From Myxococcales bacterium (GTDB taxonomy: Bacteria; Myxococcota; Myxococcia; Myxococcales; Myxococcaceae), in NCBI GenBank assembly GCA_009885595.1, contig VFKJ01000204.1:1-5580 (forward strand): a stretch of 5,580 bases of DNA. Direction: 5' to 3'. A model generated the notes under the pieces. The model searched no databases and was not told the origin of the DNA. It worked only from the letters and a program-made list of their open reading frames with translations. The translations under genes were made by a program, and so were the position numbers. The stretch's first letter is position 1. Each line of letters opens with the position of its first letter. Shown here piece after piece: positions 1 through 5,580 of this stretch.

Positions 1-235
1 CGCCTCGCAGACACTCACCGGCGCGGCGATTCAGGCCGACGGCAACGACGACTATCTCCTCTGGGTCTCCAACGACGGGCAGGCCTGGCGCGAGGTGTGG
101 CGCGCGGGGCCGATCGAAGGGGGTGGCCTGCGCACGCGCACCATCGAGCTCGAGTTCGGCACGGCGCGCTTTGTCCGCCTGCAGCCCAGCGGGGGCGATG
201 GCCGCTACAGCGTCTCCGAGCTCGAGGTGTTCGCT
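1..235 (+). other. C-terminal part of a discoidin (F5/8 type C)-like beta-sandwich domain
   Basis: The first ~78 visible codons show the pattern typical of the end of discoidin folds: a strand with S-x-DG-x-x-W (SNDGQAW, residues 23-29), a strand ending in ARFVRLQ, and the closing YSVSELEVF strand. In the family this module binds carbohydrates or lipid head groups. Here it lies directly before the first transmembrane segment, so it would sit just outside the membrane. The N-terminal half of the domain is outside the window, so its ligand-binding loops cannot be judged. Confidence 0.7.
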
Positions 236-1966
236 GGCGACACCAGCGGCTCGACCCTGCTGCGCGCGAAGTGGATTCCCAGGCGCCCCCTCGACCAGAC
301 CTTCATCAGCTGGATCGTGGGCGCCGCGCTGCTGCTGGTGCTCTCCAGCCGCCGGCTGCCCAAACCCGCCCTCTTCGCGCTGGCGGCGATCGGCCTCACC
401 GCCACCGCCTTCCTGGTGTTCGAGGTAACCCCGAAGACGCCGGGCTTCCTGCTGTCGCTGCCGTGGATCCGCGCAGCGGTGGCGCTGGTCGCGGCGGCCG
501 CGGTGCTTCGCGATCGACTCTGGCGGGGGCGCTGGCCCGCGCACGATGGGTTCATCATCGGCGCGCTCGGCGTGACGGCGGCGATGGCGAGCTGGTGCTT
601 CTTGAACCTCGGCACGCCGCAGTTCCACGACGCCGGCGCCGGGCGGGGCACCTGGCTGCACCACTACGACATGAGGACGTACTTCCCCATCGCCAAGTAC
701 TTCCCCGAGCTGCGCTTCGACGGCGTCTACGCCGCGAGCGTGCTGGCGGTGGCCGAGGGGAAGAACCTCGACGCCTTCGACCATCAGCCGCTGCGCGACC
801 TGCGCACCCACGTGCTCACCAACGTGCGCGAGTCGAAGGCGCACCTGCTCGAGGTGCGCGCCCGCTTCAGCCCCGAGCGCTGGGCGATGTTCCTGCAGGA
901 CATGGCCTACTTCCGGCGCGCGATGAGCGACGGGGGCTTCTTAGGCTCGATGAACGATCACGGCGGCAACGCCACCCCGGTGTGGTTCCTGAGCGCCCGC
1001 GCGCTGTTCGCCTCTGCGCCCGCCAGCGACGCCACCCTGTGGAGCGGCGTGGTGGCCGACCTGCTGCTGCTGGCGCTCGCCTTCCTCTCGCTGGGCTGGG
1101 CCTTCGGACCGCGCACCGCGCTGCTCGCGATCACCGTCTTCGGCGCGATGGATTTCTACCAGTTCGGCAGCAACTGGTTCGGCGCCACCCTGCGCCACGA
1201 CTGGCTCTCCCTGTGGGCGATCGGTCTTTCGCTGTTGCAGAAGCGCAAGCTCGAGTGGGCGGGCGCGGCGTTCGCCTGGAGCGCGTGGATTCGCGCCTTC
1301 CCCGCGTTGACGTTGGTGACCTTGAGCTTCCCGGTGCTGTGGGTGGGGGTGAAGTTCCTCTGGCAGAAGCGCAGCGCCGAGGCTCGCCTGGTGATCAAGC
1401 CGCTGCTGCGCGTTGCGCTCGGAGTCGCGATCGCCAGCGTGGTGCTGGTCGGGTTCTCCATCGCCCTCTTCGGGGCCGGCGCCTGGGTGGAATGGCTGCA
1501 CAAGGTGCAGACGCTCGACCGCGACAACCACCTCAACAACATCGCCTTTCGCACGTACATCAGCAGCGACAAGACCGCGTGGGCCATCGCCTGCCTGGGC
1601 GCGGTGGGGATTCTGCTGATCACCCTGCGGAGGGCCTCGATGGTGCGCGCGGCCGCGTGGGGCGTGGCGCTCATCGGCATCATCTTCAACCCCGCCAACT
1701 ACTACCTGCACTCCGTCTTCCTGATGGTGACGCTCGCCGGGGAGCGGCACACCAGCCACGGCGCCACGGTGCGCCCGCGCGGCGTGCTGGTGTGGCTGGT
1801 GCTGCTGGCGATGTGCGTGGGCTCGTACCTGACGAACCTGTCCACCGACGCGGGCACGCACTTCAGGCTCGAGACGGTGGTGCTCTTCGTCACCCTGGGC
1901 GCGCTGTGGCTGCTCGAGCTGGCGCGCCCGCGCGAAGACATGCCGGTGACGGTGCCCTCAGCCTGA
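1..1966 (+). CDS. Discoidin-domain multi-pass membrane protein, GT-C glycosyltransferase-like (5' partial)
   Basis: The frame is open from the left edge to TGA at 1964-1966, so the gene starts upstream; 654 residues are visible, numbered here from the codon at 2-4. Residues 1-79 look like the C-terminal half of a discoidin (F5/8 type C) domain: LLWVSNDGQAW (19-29), then FVRLQ (57-61) and YSVSELEVF (69-77), the usual final strands. About 14 hydrophobic segments follow, near 101-119, 121-141, 149-169, 182-202, 348-369, 371-383, 399-413, 418-438, 470-492, 526-542, 549-562, 567-579, 594-611 and 622-640. A long hydrophilic loop (203-347) carries HHYDMRTYF (220-228), KYFPELRFDGVY and NDHGGN (318-323). 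Later motifs are LRHDW (397-401), WIRAFP (429-434) and NPANYYLH (563-570). A many-pass protein with a polar loop rich in His and Asp resembles GT-C enzymes that use polyprenyl-phosphate sugars, but no diagnostic catalytic motif is certain. The beta domain could bind glycan outside the membrane. The reading frame is secure; the function is an inference. Confidence 0.92.
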   Translation, partial: ASQTLTGAAIQADGNDDYLLWVSNDGQAWREVWRAGPIEGGGLRTRTIELEFGTARFVRLQPSGGDGRYSVSELEVFAGDTSGSTLLRAKWIPRRPLDQTFISWIVGAALLLVLSSRRLPKPALFALAAIGLTATAFLVFEVTPKTPGFLLSLPWIRAAVALVAAAAVLRDRLWRGRWPAHDGFIIGALGVTAAMASWCFLNLGTPQFHDAGAGRGTWLHHYDMRTYFPIAKYFPELRFDGVYAASVLAVAEGKNLDAFDHQPLRDLRTHVLTNVRESKAHLLEVRARFSPERWAMFLQDMAYFRRAMSDGGFLGSMNDHGGNATPVWFLSARALFASAPASDATLWSGVVADLLLLALAFLSLGWAFGPRTALLAITVFGAMDFYQFGSNWFGATLRHDWLSLWAIGLSLLQKRKLEWAGAAFAWSAWIRAFPALTLVTLSFPVLWVGVKFLWQKRSAEARLVIKPLLRVALGVAIASVVLVGFSIALFGAGAWVEWLHKVQTLDRDNHLNNIAFRTYISSDKTAWAIACLGAVGILLITLRRASMVRAAAWGVALIGIIFNPANYYLHSVFLMVTLAGERHTSHGATVRPRGVLVWLVLLAMCVGSYLTNLSTDAGTHFRLETVVLFVTLGALWLLELARPREDMPVTVPSA

Positions 1967-1981
1967 GCGGTTGATCAGGGC
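1954..1981. terminator. Weak candidate hairpin at convergent gene ends
   Basis: Only 8 bases separate the two convergent stop codons. The junction holds overlapping inverted repeats: GCCCT (1954-1958) with AGGGC (1977-1981), CCTGA (1962-1966) with TCAGG (1975-1979), and a small CTCA/TGAG stem (1957-1960 with 1964-1967). The CCTGA/TCAGG pair includes both stop codons. All stems are 4-5 bp, they exclude one another in part, and no T-run follows on either strand. If this stops transcription it would do so in both directions, but it does not look like a standard intrinsic terminator. Confidence 0.22.
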
Positions 1982-3759
1982 GAGCCGGCGTCGACTGCCA
2001 CCAACTGCCCGCTGCGCTCGTACTTCCACTCGCCGATCTTCTTGCCGTTCTCGTAGCGCCCCACCGACATCACGCCGCCGTCGGACAACCAGCTCGTCCA
2101 CACCTGCTCCGGCTTTCCGTCGGCGTAGGCGCCCTCGAAGCGCGGCTGGCCGTTGCGGTAGCCACCGCGCCAGGGGCCCACCTCGACGCCGCCGTCGAAC
2201 TGGCCCGTCATCATCACCGCGCCGTTGTCGTGGAAGAACTTCCACTCGCCTGAGGGAACGCCCTCGACCAGCGGGCCCTGCTTCTCGATGCCGCCCAGGG
2301 GGTGCCAGTACGTCCACAGGCCGATGCCGACCAACTCGACCTGATCATCCGGCCGCGCGCGACAGACCAGACACCCGAGGGTGCGCTGCTCGCCGTCGGC
2401 CTTCCACTGGCCGCCGTAGCGACCGCACTCCTTCGCCGCGTCGTCCTGCTCGCGGCCGCGCACGAACTCCACCTCGCGCCACGGGTCGCCGGTCGACCAG
2501 AACGTCTGCCATCTGCCCTCGTTCGCGGTGCCCACTCGCACGCCCTTGCCGCTGGGCTTGCCGGTGGGGTGGTAGTCGGTCCACTCCCCGTTGGGGATGT
2601 CTTCCTTCATCTCGCCTTCCGAGCGCAGCTGCTTGCCCCAACGCCAGAAACGCCAGACGCCGGCGCGCAGGCCGTCTTCGTAGGTGCCGATGAACTCGGG
2701 GTCGCCGTTCACGTAGAACGCCTTCCACACGCCGACCTCGTGATCGTCCTGGTACTCGCCGGTGAGGCGACGCTGCCCGTTGGTGTGGAACCAGGTGTAC
2801 GGGCCGTTGCGACTGCAGCCGTCGTAGGTGGCCTCGATCTCCAGGCGGCCTTCATCGTTGTAGAGCCGCCAGGGCCCCGCGACGCAGCCGTTGAGGTAGC
2901 GCGCCTCTTCCCCGACCTTGCCGTTGGGGTGGAACGTCTTCCAGTCGCCCGAGCCGTCGCGGATGATCGACTGCCCGTAGAGCGTCTTGCCGTCGGGCGC
3001 GAGGAAGGTGTGCACGCCGGTGGGCGCACCGTTCTTGTACTTGCCCTTGCGCATCACCTCGCCTTTGGGATGGAAGTCCGTGTACGTGCCCGAGAGGCGG
3101 CCCTTCACGTAGTCAGCGCGCCAGCGCTGCTTCCCGGTGCCATCGAAGCCGGTCCAGGTGCCGTCGAGCTGGAGGTCGACCGTGCACCCTTCCCGGCGTT
3201 CCCTGAAGTCGACGGTCCACTCTCCGCCGCGCTCGTCGCAGGCCTGCTGCTGCTTGCCCACCCGCAGCCCCTCGTGAAACTTCACCTCGCGCCACTTGTC
3301 GCCGGTGGGGAGGTACTCGGTGAAGACGCCCTCGGCGACGCCGCGCAGCCAGGGGCCCTCGAGGTGCTTGAGGCCGTTCTCGGGGTGGTAGCTGATCCAC
3401 GTGCCGGTCTCGCGGCCGGCCTTGAACGATCCTTCGCGGTCCTTCTTTCCCTCTTCGTTCCAGAAGGTCCACGCGCCGTCACGCTGGCCGTTGCGATACG
3501 CGCCGCGGTCCGCGATGCGGCAGGTCTCGAACCAGCGCTCGTACTTGCCGTTGCGCGCGCCATGCAGCCACTCGGAGCGCTCGATCAGCTGGCCGCCGGG
3601 CAGCTTCCAGGTCCACTCGCCCTCGCGCTTGCCGGCGACCAGGCAGCCCGACCACCCATTGGTGTGGGTCCACTTTCCGCCGACGCAGTGAGCGGGTTCC
3701 TCGGCCGCGGCGGGGAGCGCCAGCAACAGGACGAGCATCTGGAAGAGAAGGATCTTCAT
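1975..3759 (-). CDS. Secreted 20-repeat MORN/YwqK-type protein with three Cys loops
   Basis: Complete 594-residue gene, ATG at 3759-3757, TGA at 1977-1975. Residues 1-19 form a signal peptide (Lys2, Leu-rich core, cleavage expected after LPAAA), so the protein is exported. The mature part is nearly all MORN-like repeats (G-x-W-aromatic ... HPNG ... G-x-Y-x-NG). Their aromatic anchors fall at 49, 73, 97, 121, 146; 202, 226, 250, 273, 297, 321, 345, 369, 393, 417; and 482, 506, 530, 554, 578, a 24-residue period in groups of 5, 10 and 5. A loop of type C-x(1-3)-GG-x-W-x(8-10)-GC precedes each group (C25-C39, C174-C192, C445-C463). C292 and C315 occupy near-equivalent places in adjacent repeats. 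The fold is expected to be an elongated beta-hairpin solenoid, plausibly a periplasmic or surface binding scaffold. Databases often label such proteins YwqK-family antitoxin, but nothing here indicates a toxin partner. The start overlaps the upstream stop, implying translational coupling. The molecular role is unknown. Confidence 0.95.
   Translation of the reverse strand: MKILLFQMLVLLLALPAAAEEPAHCVGGKWTHTNGWSGCLVAGKREGEWTWKLPGGQLIERSEWLHGARNGKYERWFETCRIADRGAYRNGQRDGAWTFWNEEGKKDREGSFKAGRETGTWISYHPENGLKHLEGPWLRGVAEGVFTEYLPTGDKWREVKFHEGLRVGKQQQACDERGGEWTVDFRERREGCTVDLQLDGTWTGFDGTGKQRWRADYVKGRLSGTYTDFHPKGEVMRKGKYKNGAPTGVHTFLAPDGKTLYGQSIIRDGSGDWKTFHPNGKVGEEARYLNGCVAGPWRLYNDEGRLEIEATYDGCSRNGPYTWFHTNGQRRLTGEYQDDHEVGVWKAFYVNGDPEFIGTYEDGLRAGVWRFWRWGKQLRSEGEMKEDIPNGEWTDYHPTGKPSGKGVRVGTANEGRWQTFWSTGDPWREVEFVRGREQDDAAKECGRYGGQWKADGEQRTLGCLVCRARPDDQVELVGIGLWTYWHPLGGIEKQGPLVEGVPSGEWKFFHDNGAVMMTGQFDGGVEVGPWRGGYRNGQPRFEGAYADGKPEQVWTSWLSDGGVMSVGRYENGKKIGEWKYERSGQLVAVDAGSP
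1990..2322 (-). repeat. MORN-like repeat array 3 (5 units)
   Basis: Five protein repeats run from residue 480 almost to the C-terminus, with anchors W482, W506, W530, W554 and W578 spaced exactly 24 each. The protein ends about 16 residues after the last anchor in SGQLVAVDAGSP. There is no C-terminal sorting domain, transmembrane segment or other attachment module. Confidence 0.85.
2371..2427 (-). other. Cys-bounded loop 3 of the repeat protein
   Basis: Residues C445-C463 (CGRYGGQWKADGEQRTLGC) match loop 2 in Cys spacing (18) and in the position of GG-x-W. An extra Cys at 466 makes a CLVC pair, and 19 residues rather than 10 separate the loop from the next anchor (W482). The extra Cys is the one clear departure from the other two loops. 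Confidence 0.6.
2458..3162 (-). repeat. MORN-like repeat array 2 (10 units)
   Basis: Ten protein repeats lie at residues 200-434, with anchors W202, Y226, H250, W273, W297, Y321, W345, W369, W393 and W417; one spacing is 23 and the rest are 24. The third unit has His instead of an aromatic anchor and a variant LAPDG turn. Two neighbouring units carry Cys just before the anchor (C292 and C315), which could face each other on successive rungs. The array is twice the size of its flanking arrays. Confidence 0.87.
3184..3240 (-). other. Cys-bounded loop 2 of the repeat protein
   Basis: Residues C174-C192 (CDERGGEWTVDFRERREGC) interrupt the repeat periodicity between arrays 1 and 2. The Cys spacing is 18, GG-x-W begins 4 residues after the first Cys, and the next anchor (W202) is again 10 residues after the second Cys, as in loop 1. 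The loop interior is strongly charged. Confidence 0.6.
3253..3621 (-). repeat. MORN-like repeat array 1 (5 units)
   Basis: Five protein repeats lie at residues 47-169, with aromatic anchors W49, Y73, W97, W121 and F146 spaced 24, 24, 24 and 25. Typical units end in NG or DG turns followed by x-x-G-x-W. The last unit loses its expected Trp (VGKQQQ at 168-173) and runs into Cys loop 2. Confidence 0.85.
3643..3687 (-). other. Cys-bounded loop 1 of the repeat protein
   Basis: Residues C25-C39 read CVGGKWTHTNGWSGC and begin almost directly after the signal peptide. The loop shares the C...GG-x-W...GC signature with the two later loops, and the first repeat anchor (W49) follows 10 residues after its second Cys. 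In an oxidising periplasm the two Cys would be expected to form a disulfide; that is an inference from pairing and location. Confidence 0.6.
3703..3759 (-). other. Sec signal peptide of the repeat protein
   Basis: The first 19 residues have one positive charge (Lys2), a Leu/Val/Phe-rich core, a helix-breaking Pro16, and Ala17-Ala19 before Glu20, which fits signal peptidase I cleavage (A-x-A). The first Cys (C25) lies in PAHC, which is not a lipobox, so a soluble exported protein is more likely than a lipoprotein. This supports the ATG at 3759 as the true start. Confidence 0.85.
3756..3759 (-). promoter_or_regulatory. ATGA start/stop overlap coupling the two minus-strand genes
   Basis: Read on the minus strand, the TPR gene ends ...GGC AAA TGA and the repeat-protein gene starts at the ATG that shares ATGA with that stop. 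This 4-base overlap is the classic arrangement for translational reinitiation within an operon. The only upstream purine-rich stretch, GAAGAAG ending at 3771, is about 11 bases from the ATG, a poor ribosome-binding distance, which makes coupling from the upstream gene more likely. Confidence 0.85.
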
Positions 3760-4094
3760 TTGCCGAGCAGCTTCTTCATCGCCTCGTCCGCGCCCACGCG
3801 CACCGGGCTGCCATCGAGGCTCTTCAAGTCGCTCTGGGTCAGCGACACCTTGGGTGAGAACGCGGCCGCGTGAAATGCGTCGAGCGCCTTGTCAGCGCCT
3901 TCGCCCGAGGCGCACGCCAGCTGCGCGCCCGCGTCGTCGAGCAGGCAGAGGTCGAGCGTGGTGCCGCGGCTGGCGACCGTGACCTGGAACGGCGCCTTCG
4001 CCTGCACGTCGAGCCGGGTGGAGCGAGCGAGGCGCGCGGCGGTCTCCTTGGCCAGGGCGCTGCCGTCATTCGAGAGGCGCACCGGCACCGAGAG
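3756..4094 (-). other. C-terminal beta-rich domain of the TPR protein
   Basis: From about residue 480 the helix-pair pattern ends and short strand-like segments with Gly/Asp turns begin. Two cysteines (C529 and C540) bracket a DDAG turn and could pair if the protein is exported. The tail SLTQSDLKSLDGSPVRVG reads like a conserved closing motif, but I cannot attach a family name. The boundary is approximate. Confidence 0.5.
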
Positions 4095-5580
4095 CCCCAT
4101 CATGCGAAAGGCAGTGGGCCAGCGCTGCAGCAGTTCCTGTTGATCGGCGCGCGCTTCGGAAAATCGGCCCAGCCGCCGCAGCGCGTCCGCGCGCCACGCC
4201 ATGATGCGCCAGCGCCAGAGCGCCTCGCGCTTGGAGAGCACCTTCAGGGCGGAGTCCGCGAGCTTCACCGCGTCTTCGAGCGAGCGTTCCTGCCAGGCCA
4301 CCTCGCCCTCGACGGCGTCGAGCGGCCCGCTCGCTTCGGGGAACGCGGCGTCGATCACCCGCGCGCGCGCGATCGCCGCGCGCATCACGCCCGAACCGAC
4401 GATGCCGGTGAGATCCCCCACACGCCAGTTCGACCAGTCCGAGGGATCGGACAACATCGGCCGCACCATCAGCATCAGGCGATCCCCACTGGAGAGCACC
4501 TGCACCAGCGCGCGGCGGATCTCCCAGCGGGTGGCCAGCAGGCGCGCCAACTCGGGCGTGGTGGCCGCGGGACCCGCGGGCAGGGGTGCGTACGAGGCCT
4601 GCTCGCCCAGCTGGGCGATGCGCGCGTCGAGGGCGTGCAGGTAACGCAGCGTTCGGGTGAGCCGCTCGAACTCGGGCGCACCGCTGCTGACGCCCATGCG
4701 CTGCTGCTGGCCATACAGCTCGGCGGCGAGCTTGAGCGCTTCCTCGGGCTGGCCCACCGCGTCGAGCAGATCGACGAGCACGGCGCGGCGCTCGAGCGCG
4801 AAGTGGGGCCGGTAGCGCTTGTCGATGTACGTCGAGCGTGAGGACTCGAGCGCGGCCACCGCTTGCTGGAACTGCCCCATCACGATGTTGAGCGCCGCGA
4901 TCTGGTTGTCGACGGGATCGATGCAGTCCTTGAGCTTGCGCGCCCGGGCGGAGAGCTCCTCGGCCTGATCGATCTTGAAGCGGATGTACGCGGCGCTCGC
5001 GGCGTTGCGGAGGATGGTGCAGTTCTTCCCCGCGGTCGCCTCCACCCCGGCCATCGACCACTTGTAGGTGCCGGCGCGATCGCGCTCCTCGAAGGCGATG
5101 CTGAGCAGGCCGTTGTAGCCCTCGGTGCGGTTGAGCTCGTCGTCGCTCGCCGCGAGCCGGGTGGCGATCACCCGCGCCTCGTCGCTGTGGCCCGACTTGA
5201 AGAGCGGCCACACGCGCAGGTGCGCGGGCGGAGGGCCGTACTTCTCCTCGAAGCGATCGAGCACCCCGAGCGCCTCTTCGTTGCGGTTCATCTCGGCGAG
5301 CACGTAGTGCTCTTCGAGCATCACCTTCATGCCCCACTCGCGGTCCCTGTCGCCCAGCAGGTCCTGCGCGCGCCGCACCCAGGCAAGCGCGCGGGCGTGG
5401 TTGCCCTCTTCCTCGAGCTGCACCTTGGTCATCGCCCAGGTGGCGGGGAACGAGTTGGGGTTCTTCGTCAGCACCTTCTCGGCGAGAGCGCGCGCCTTGA
5501 TGAAGTGCCCCTGGGAGACCTCGTCGAGCACCTCACGCTCGGCGACGGTGAAACGATCGGCGAACTCGGCGAAGGCTGAG
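3756..5580 (-). CDS. TPR-repeat protein with unnamed C-terminal domain (5' partial)
   Basis: The frame is open to the right edge and ends at TGA 3758-3756, giving 607 visible codons. A GTG at 5531-5529 is a possible start (residue 1 here), but the 16 codons before it continue in the same style and no clear Shine-Dalgarno sequence precedes it, so the true start is probably outside the window. Residues 1-480 are almost all paired helices of TPR type, for example GHFIKARALAEKVLTKNPNS (8-27), GNHARALAWVRRAQDLL (43-59), NRNEEALGVLDRF (82-94), GQFQQAVAALE (219-229), GQPEEALKLAAELYG (260-274) and GRFSEARADQQELLQR (455-470). Residues 480-591 differ: alternating hydrophobic, strand-like stretches (SVPVRLSNDG, FQVTVAS, LDLCLLDDAGAQLACAS), then SPKVSLTQSDLKSLDGSPVRVG and a short terminal helix. 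No signal peptide can be judged because the N-terminus is missing. TPR folds generally mediate protein contacts; a partnership with the coupled repeat protein is plausible. No enzymatic motif was recognised. Confidence 0.93.
   Translation of the reverse strand, partial: SAFAEFADRFTVAEREVLDEVSQGHFIKARALAEKVLTKNPNSFPATWAMTKVQLEEEGNHARALAWVRRAQDLLGDRDREWGMKVMLEEHYVLAEMNRNEEALGVLDRFEEKYGPPPAHLRVWPLFKSGHSDEARVIATRLAASDDELNRTEGYNGLLSIAFEERDRAGTYKWSMAGVEATAGKNCTILRNAASAAYIRFKIDQAEELSARARKLKDCIDPVDNQIAALNIVMGQFQQAVAALESSRSTYIDKRYRPHFALERRAVLVDLLDAVGQPEEALKLAAELYGQQQRMGVSSGAPEFERLTRTLRYLHALDARIAQLGEQASYAPLPAGPAATTPELARLLATRWEIRRALVQVLSSGDRLMLMVRPMLSDPSDWSNWRVGDLTGIVGSGVMRAAIARARVIDAAFPEASGPLDAVEGEVAWQERSLEDAVKLADSALKVLSKREALWRWRIMAWRADALRRLGRFSEARADQQELLQRWPTAFRMMGLSVPVRLSNDGSALAKETAARLARSTRLDVQAKAPFQVTVASRGTTLDLCLLDDAGAQLACASGEGADKALDAFHAAAFSPKVSLTQSDLKSLDGSPVRVGADEAMKKLLGK

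Noticed and set aside
941..1861. 306-codon minus-strand frame inside the membrane-protein gene
   Set aside because: Its His/Gln/Arg/Ala-rich composition is that of an antisense artefact; the sense frame has clear membrane segments.
95..1966. GTG at 95 as the start of the membrane-protein gene
   Set aside because: The frame is open to the left edge and the 31 codons before it carry the first recognisable discoidin-like strands, so this GTG encodes an internal Val.
97..1974. 625-codon plus-strand frame overlapping the membrane-protein gene
   Set aside because: The product is Arg/Ala/Gly-rich with no transmembrane or domain pattern, a typical out-of-frame shadow of a GC-rich gene.
3685..3702. 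Lipoprotein attachment at C25
   Set aside because: The residues before C25 (PAHC) do not fit a lipobox, and LPAAA followed by Glu gives a good signal peptidase I site.
1975..3759. Calling the repeat protein a toxin-antitoxin antitoxin
   Set aside because: That label is often passed to YwqK-type repeat proteins. This one is exported, 594 residues long, and has no small toxin gene beside it in the window.
2302..3873. 523-codon plus-strand open frame opposite the repeat protein
   Set aside because: It lies antisense to a gene with a signal peptide and strict 24-residue repeats. Its product is low-complexity (Ala, Val, Leu, Arg, Pro), and long antisense frames are expected in high-GC DNA.
1427..5083. 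GCGATCGC palindromes at 1427-1434, 4369-4376 and 5076-5083
   Set aside because: Three copies exceed my rough estimate of about 0.2 by chance at ~68% GC, but all lie inside coding frames as ordinary Ala/Ile/Arg/Asp-type codons and show no shared spacing or context. A genome-wide count would be needed before calling this a signal.
3756..5531. GTG at 5531 as the start of the TPR gene
   Set aside because: Sixteen in-frame codons up to the edge look coding, no good Shine-Dalgarno sequence precedes the GTG, and the helical pattern continues upstream. It remains possible but is less likely than an upstream start.
3870..5579. Plus-strand open frames (3870-4841 and 4863-5579) and a second minus-strand frame (4066-5337) over the TPR gene
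   Set aside because: All give biased Arg/Ala/His-rich products without motifs, whereas the chosen minus-strand frame shows repeated TPR helix pairs and the ATGA junction.

Overview
The window is a gene-dense stretch of high-GC bacterial DNA (roughly two-thirds G+C by eye, strongly G/C-biased third codon positions). It has three protein-coding genes and almost no intergenic sequence. No RNA gene, mobile element, CRISPR array or phage-type gene is visible. The protein styles fit Myxococcota (myxobacteria or relatives): a large TPR protein with an unnamed C-terminal domain, a long secreted MORN/YwqK-type repeat protein, and a discoidin-tethered multi-pass membrane protein. That assignment is an inference from style and base composition; no marker gene is present.

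Layout. (1) Positions 1-1966, plus strand: the 3' part of a large integral membrane protein. The visible part opens inside a discoidin (F5/8 type C)-like beta domain and continues into about 14 hydrophobic segments with one long loop, an architecture reminiscent of GT-C glycosyltransferases. (2) Positions 1975-3759, minus strand: a complete 594-residue secreted protein built from 20 MORN-like repeats with an almost exact 24-residue period. The repeats are grouped 5 + 10 + 5, and each group is preceded by a related cysteine-bounded loop. (3) Positions 3756-5580, minus strand: the 3' part of a TPR-rich protein with a distinct C-terminal domain. Its start lies beyond the right edge.

The two minus-strand genes are joined by a 4-base ATGA start/stop overlap, so they are very likely co-transcribed and translationally coupled, TPR gene first. 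Together they form a candidate repeat-scaffold pair. The plus-strand gene converges on them with only 8 bases between stop codons, and that junction holds short, competing inverted repeats but no T-tract terminator. The promoters of both transcription units lie outside the window.

The strongest signal is the internal architecture of the repeat protein: strict periodicity, three homologous Cys loops, and a duplicated module boundary that is still recognisable at DNA level. No known defence, secretion or biosynthetic system can be named from this window alone.
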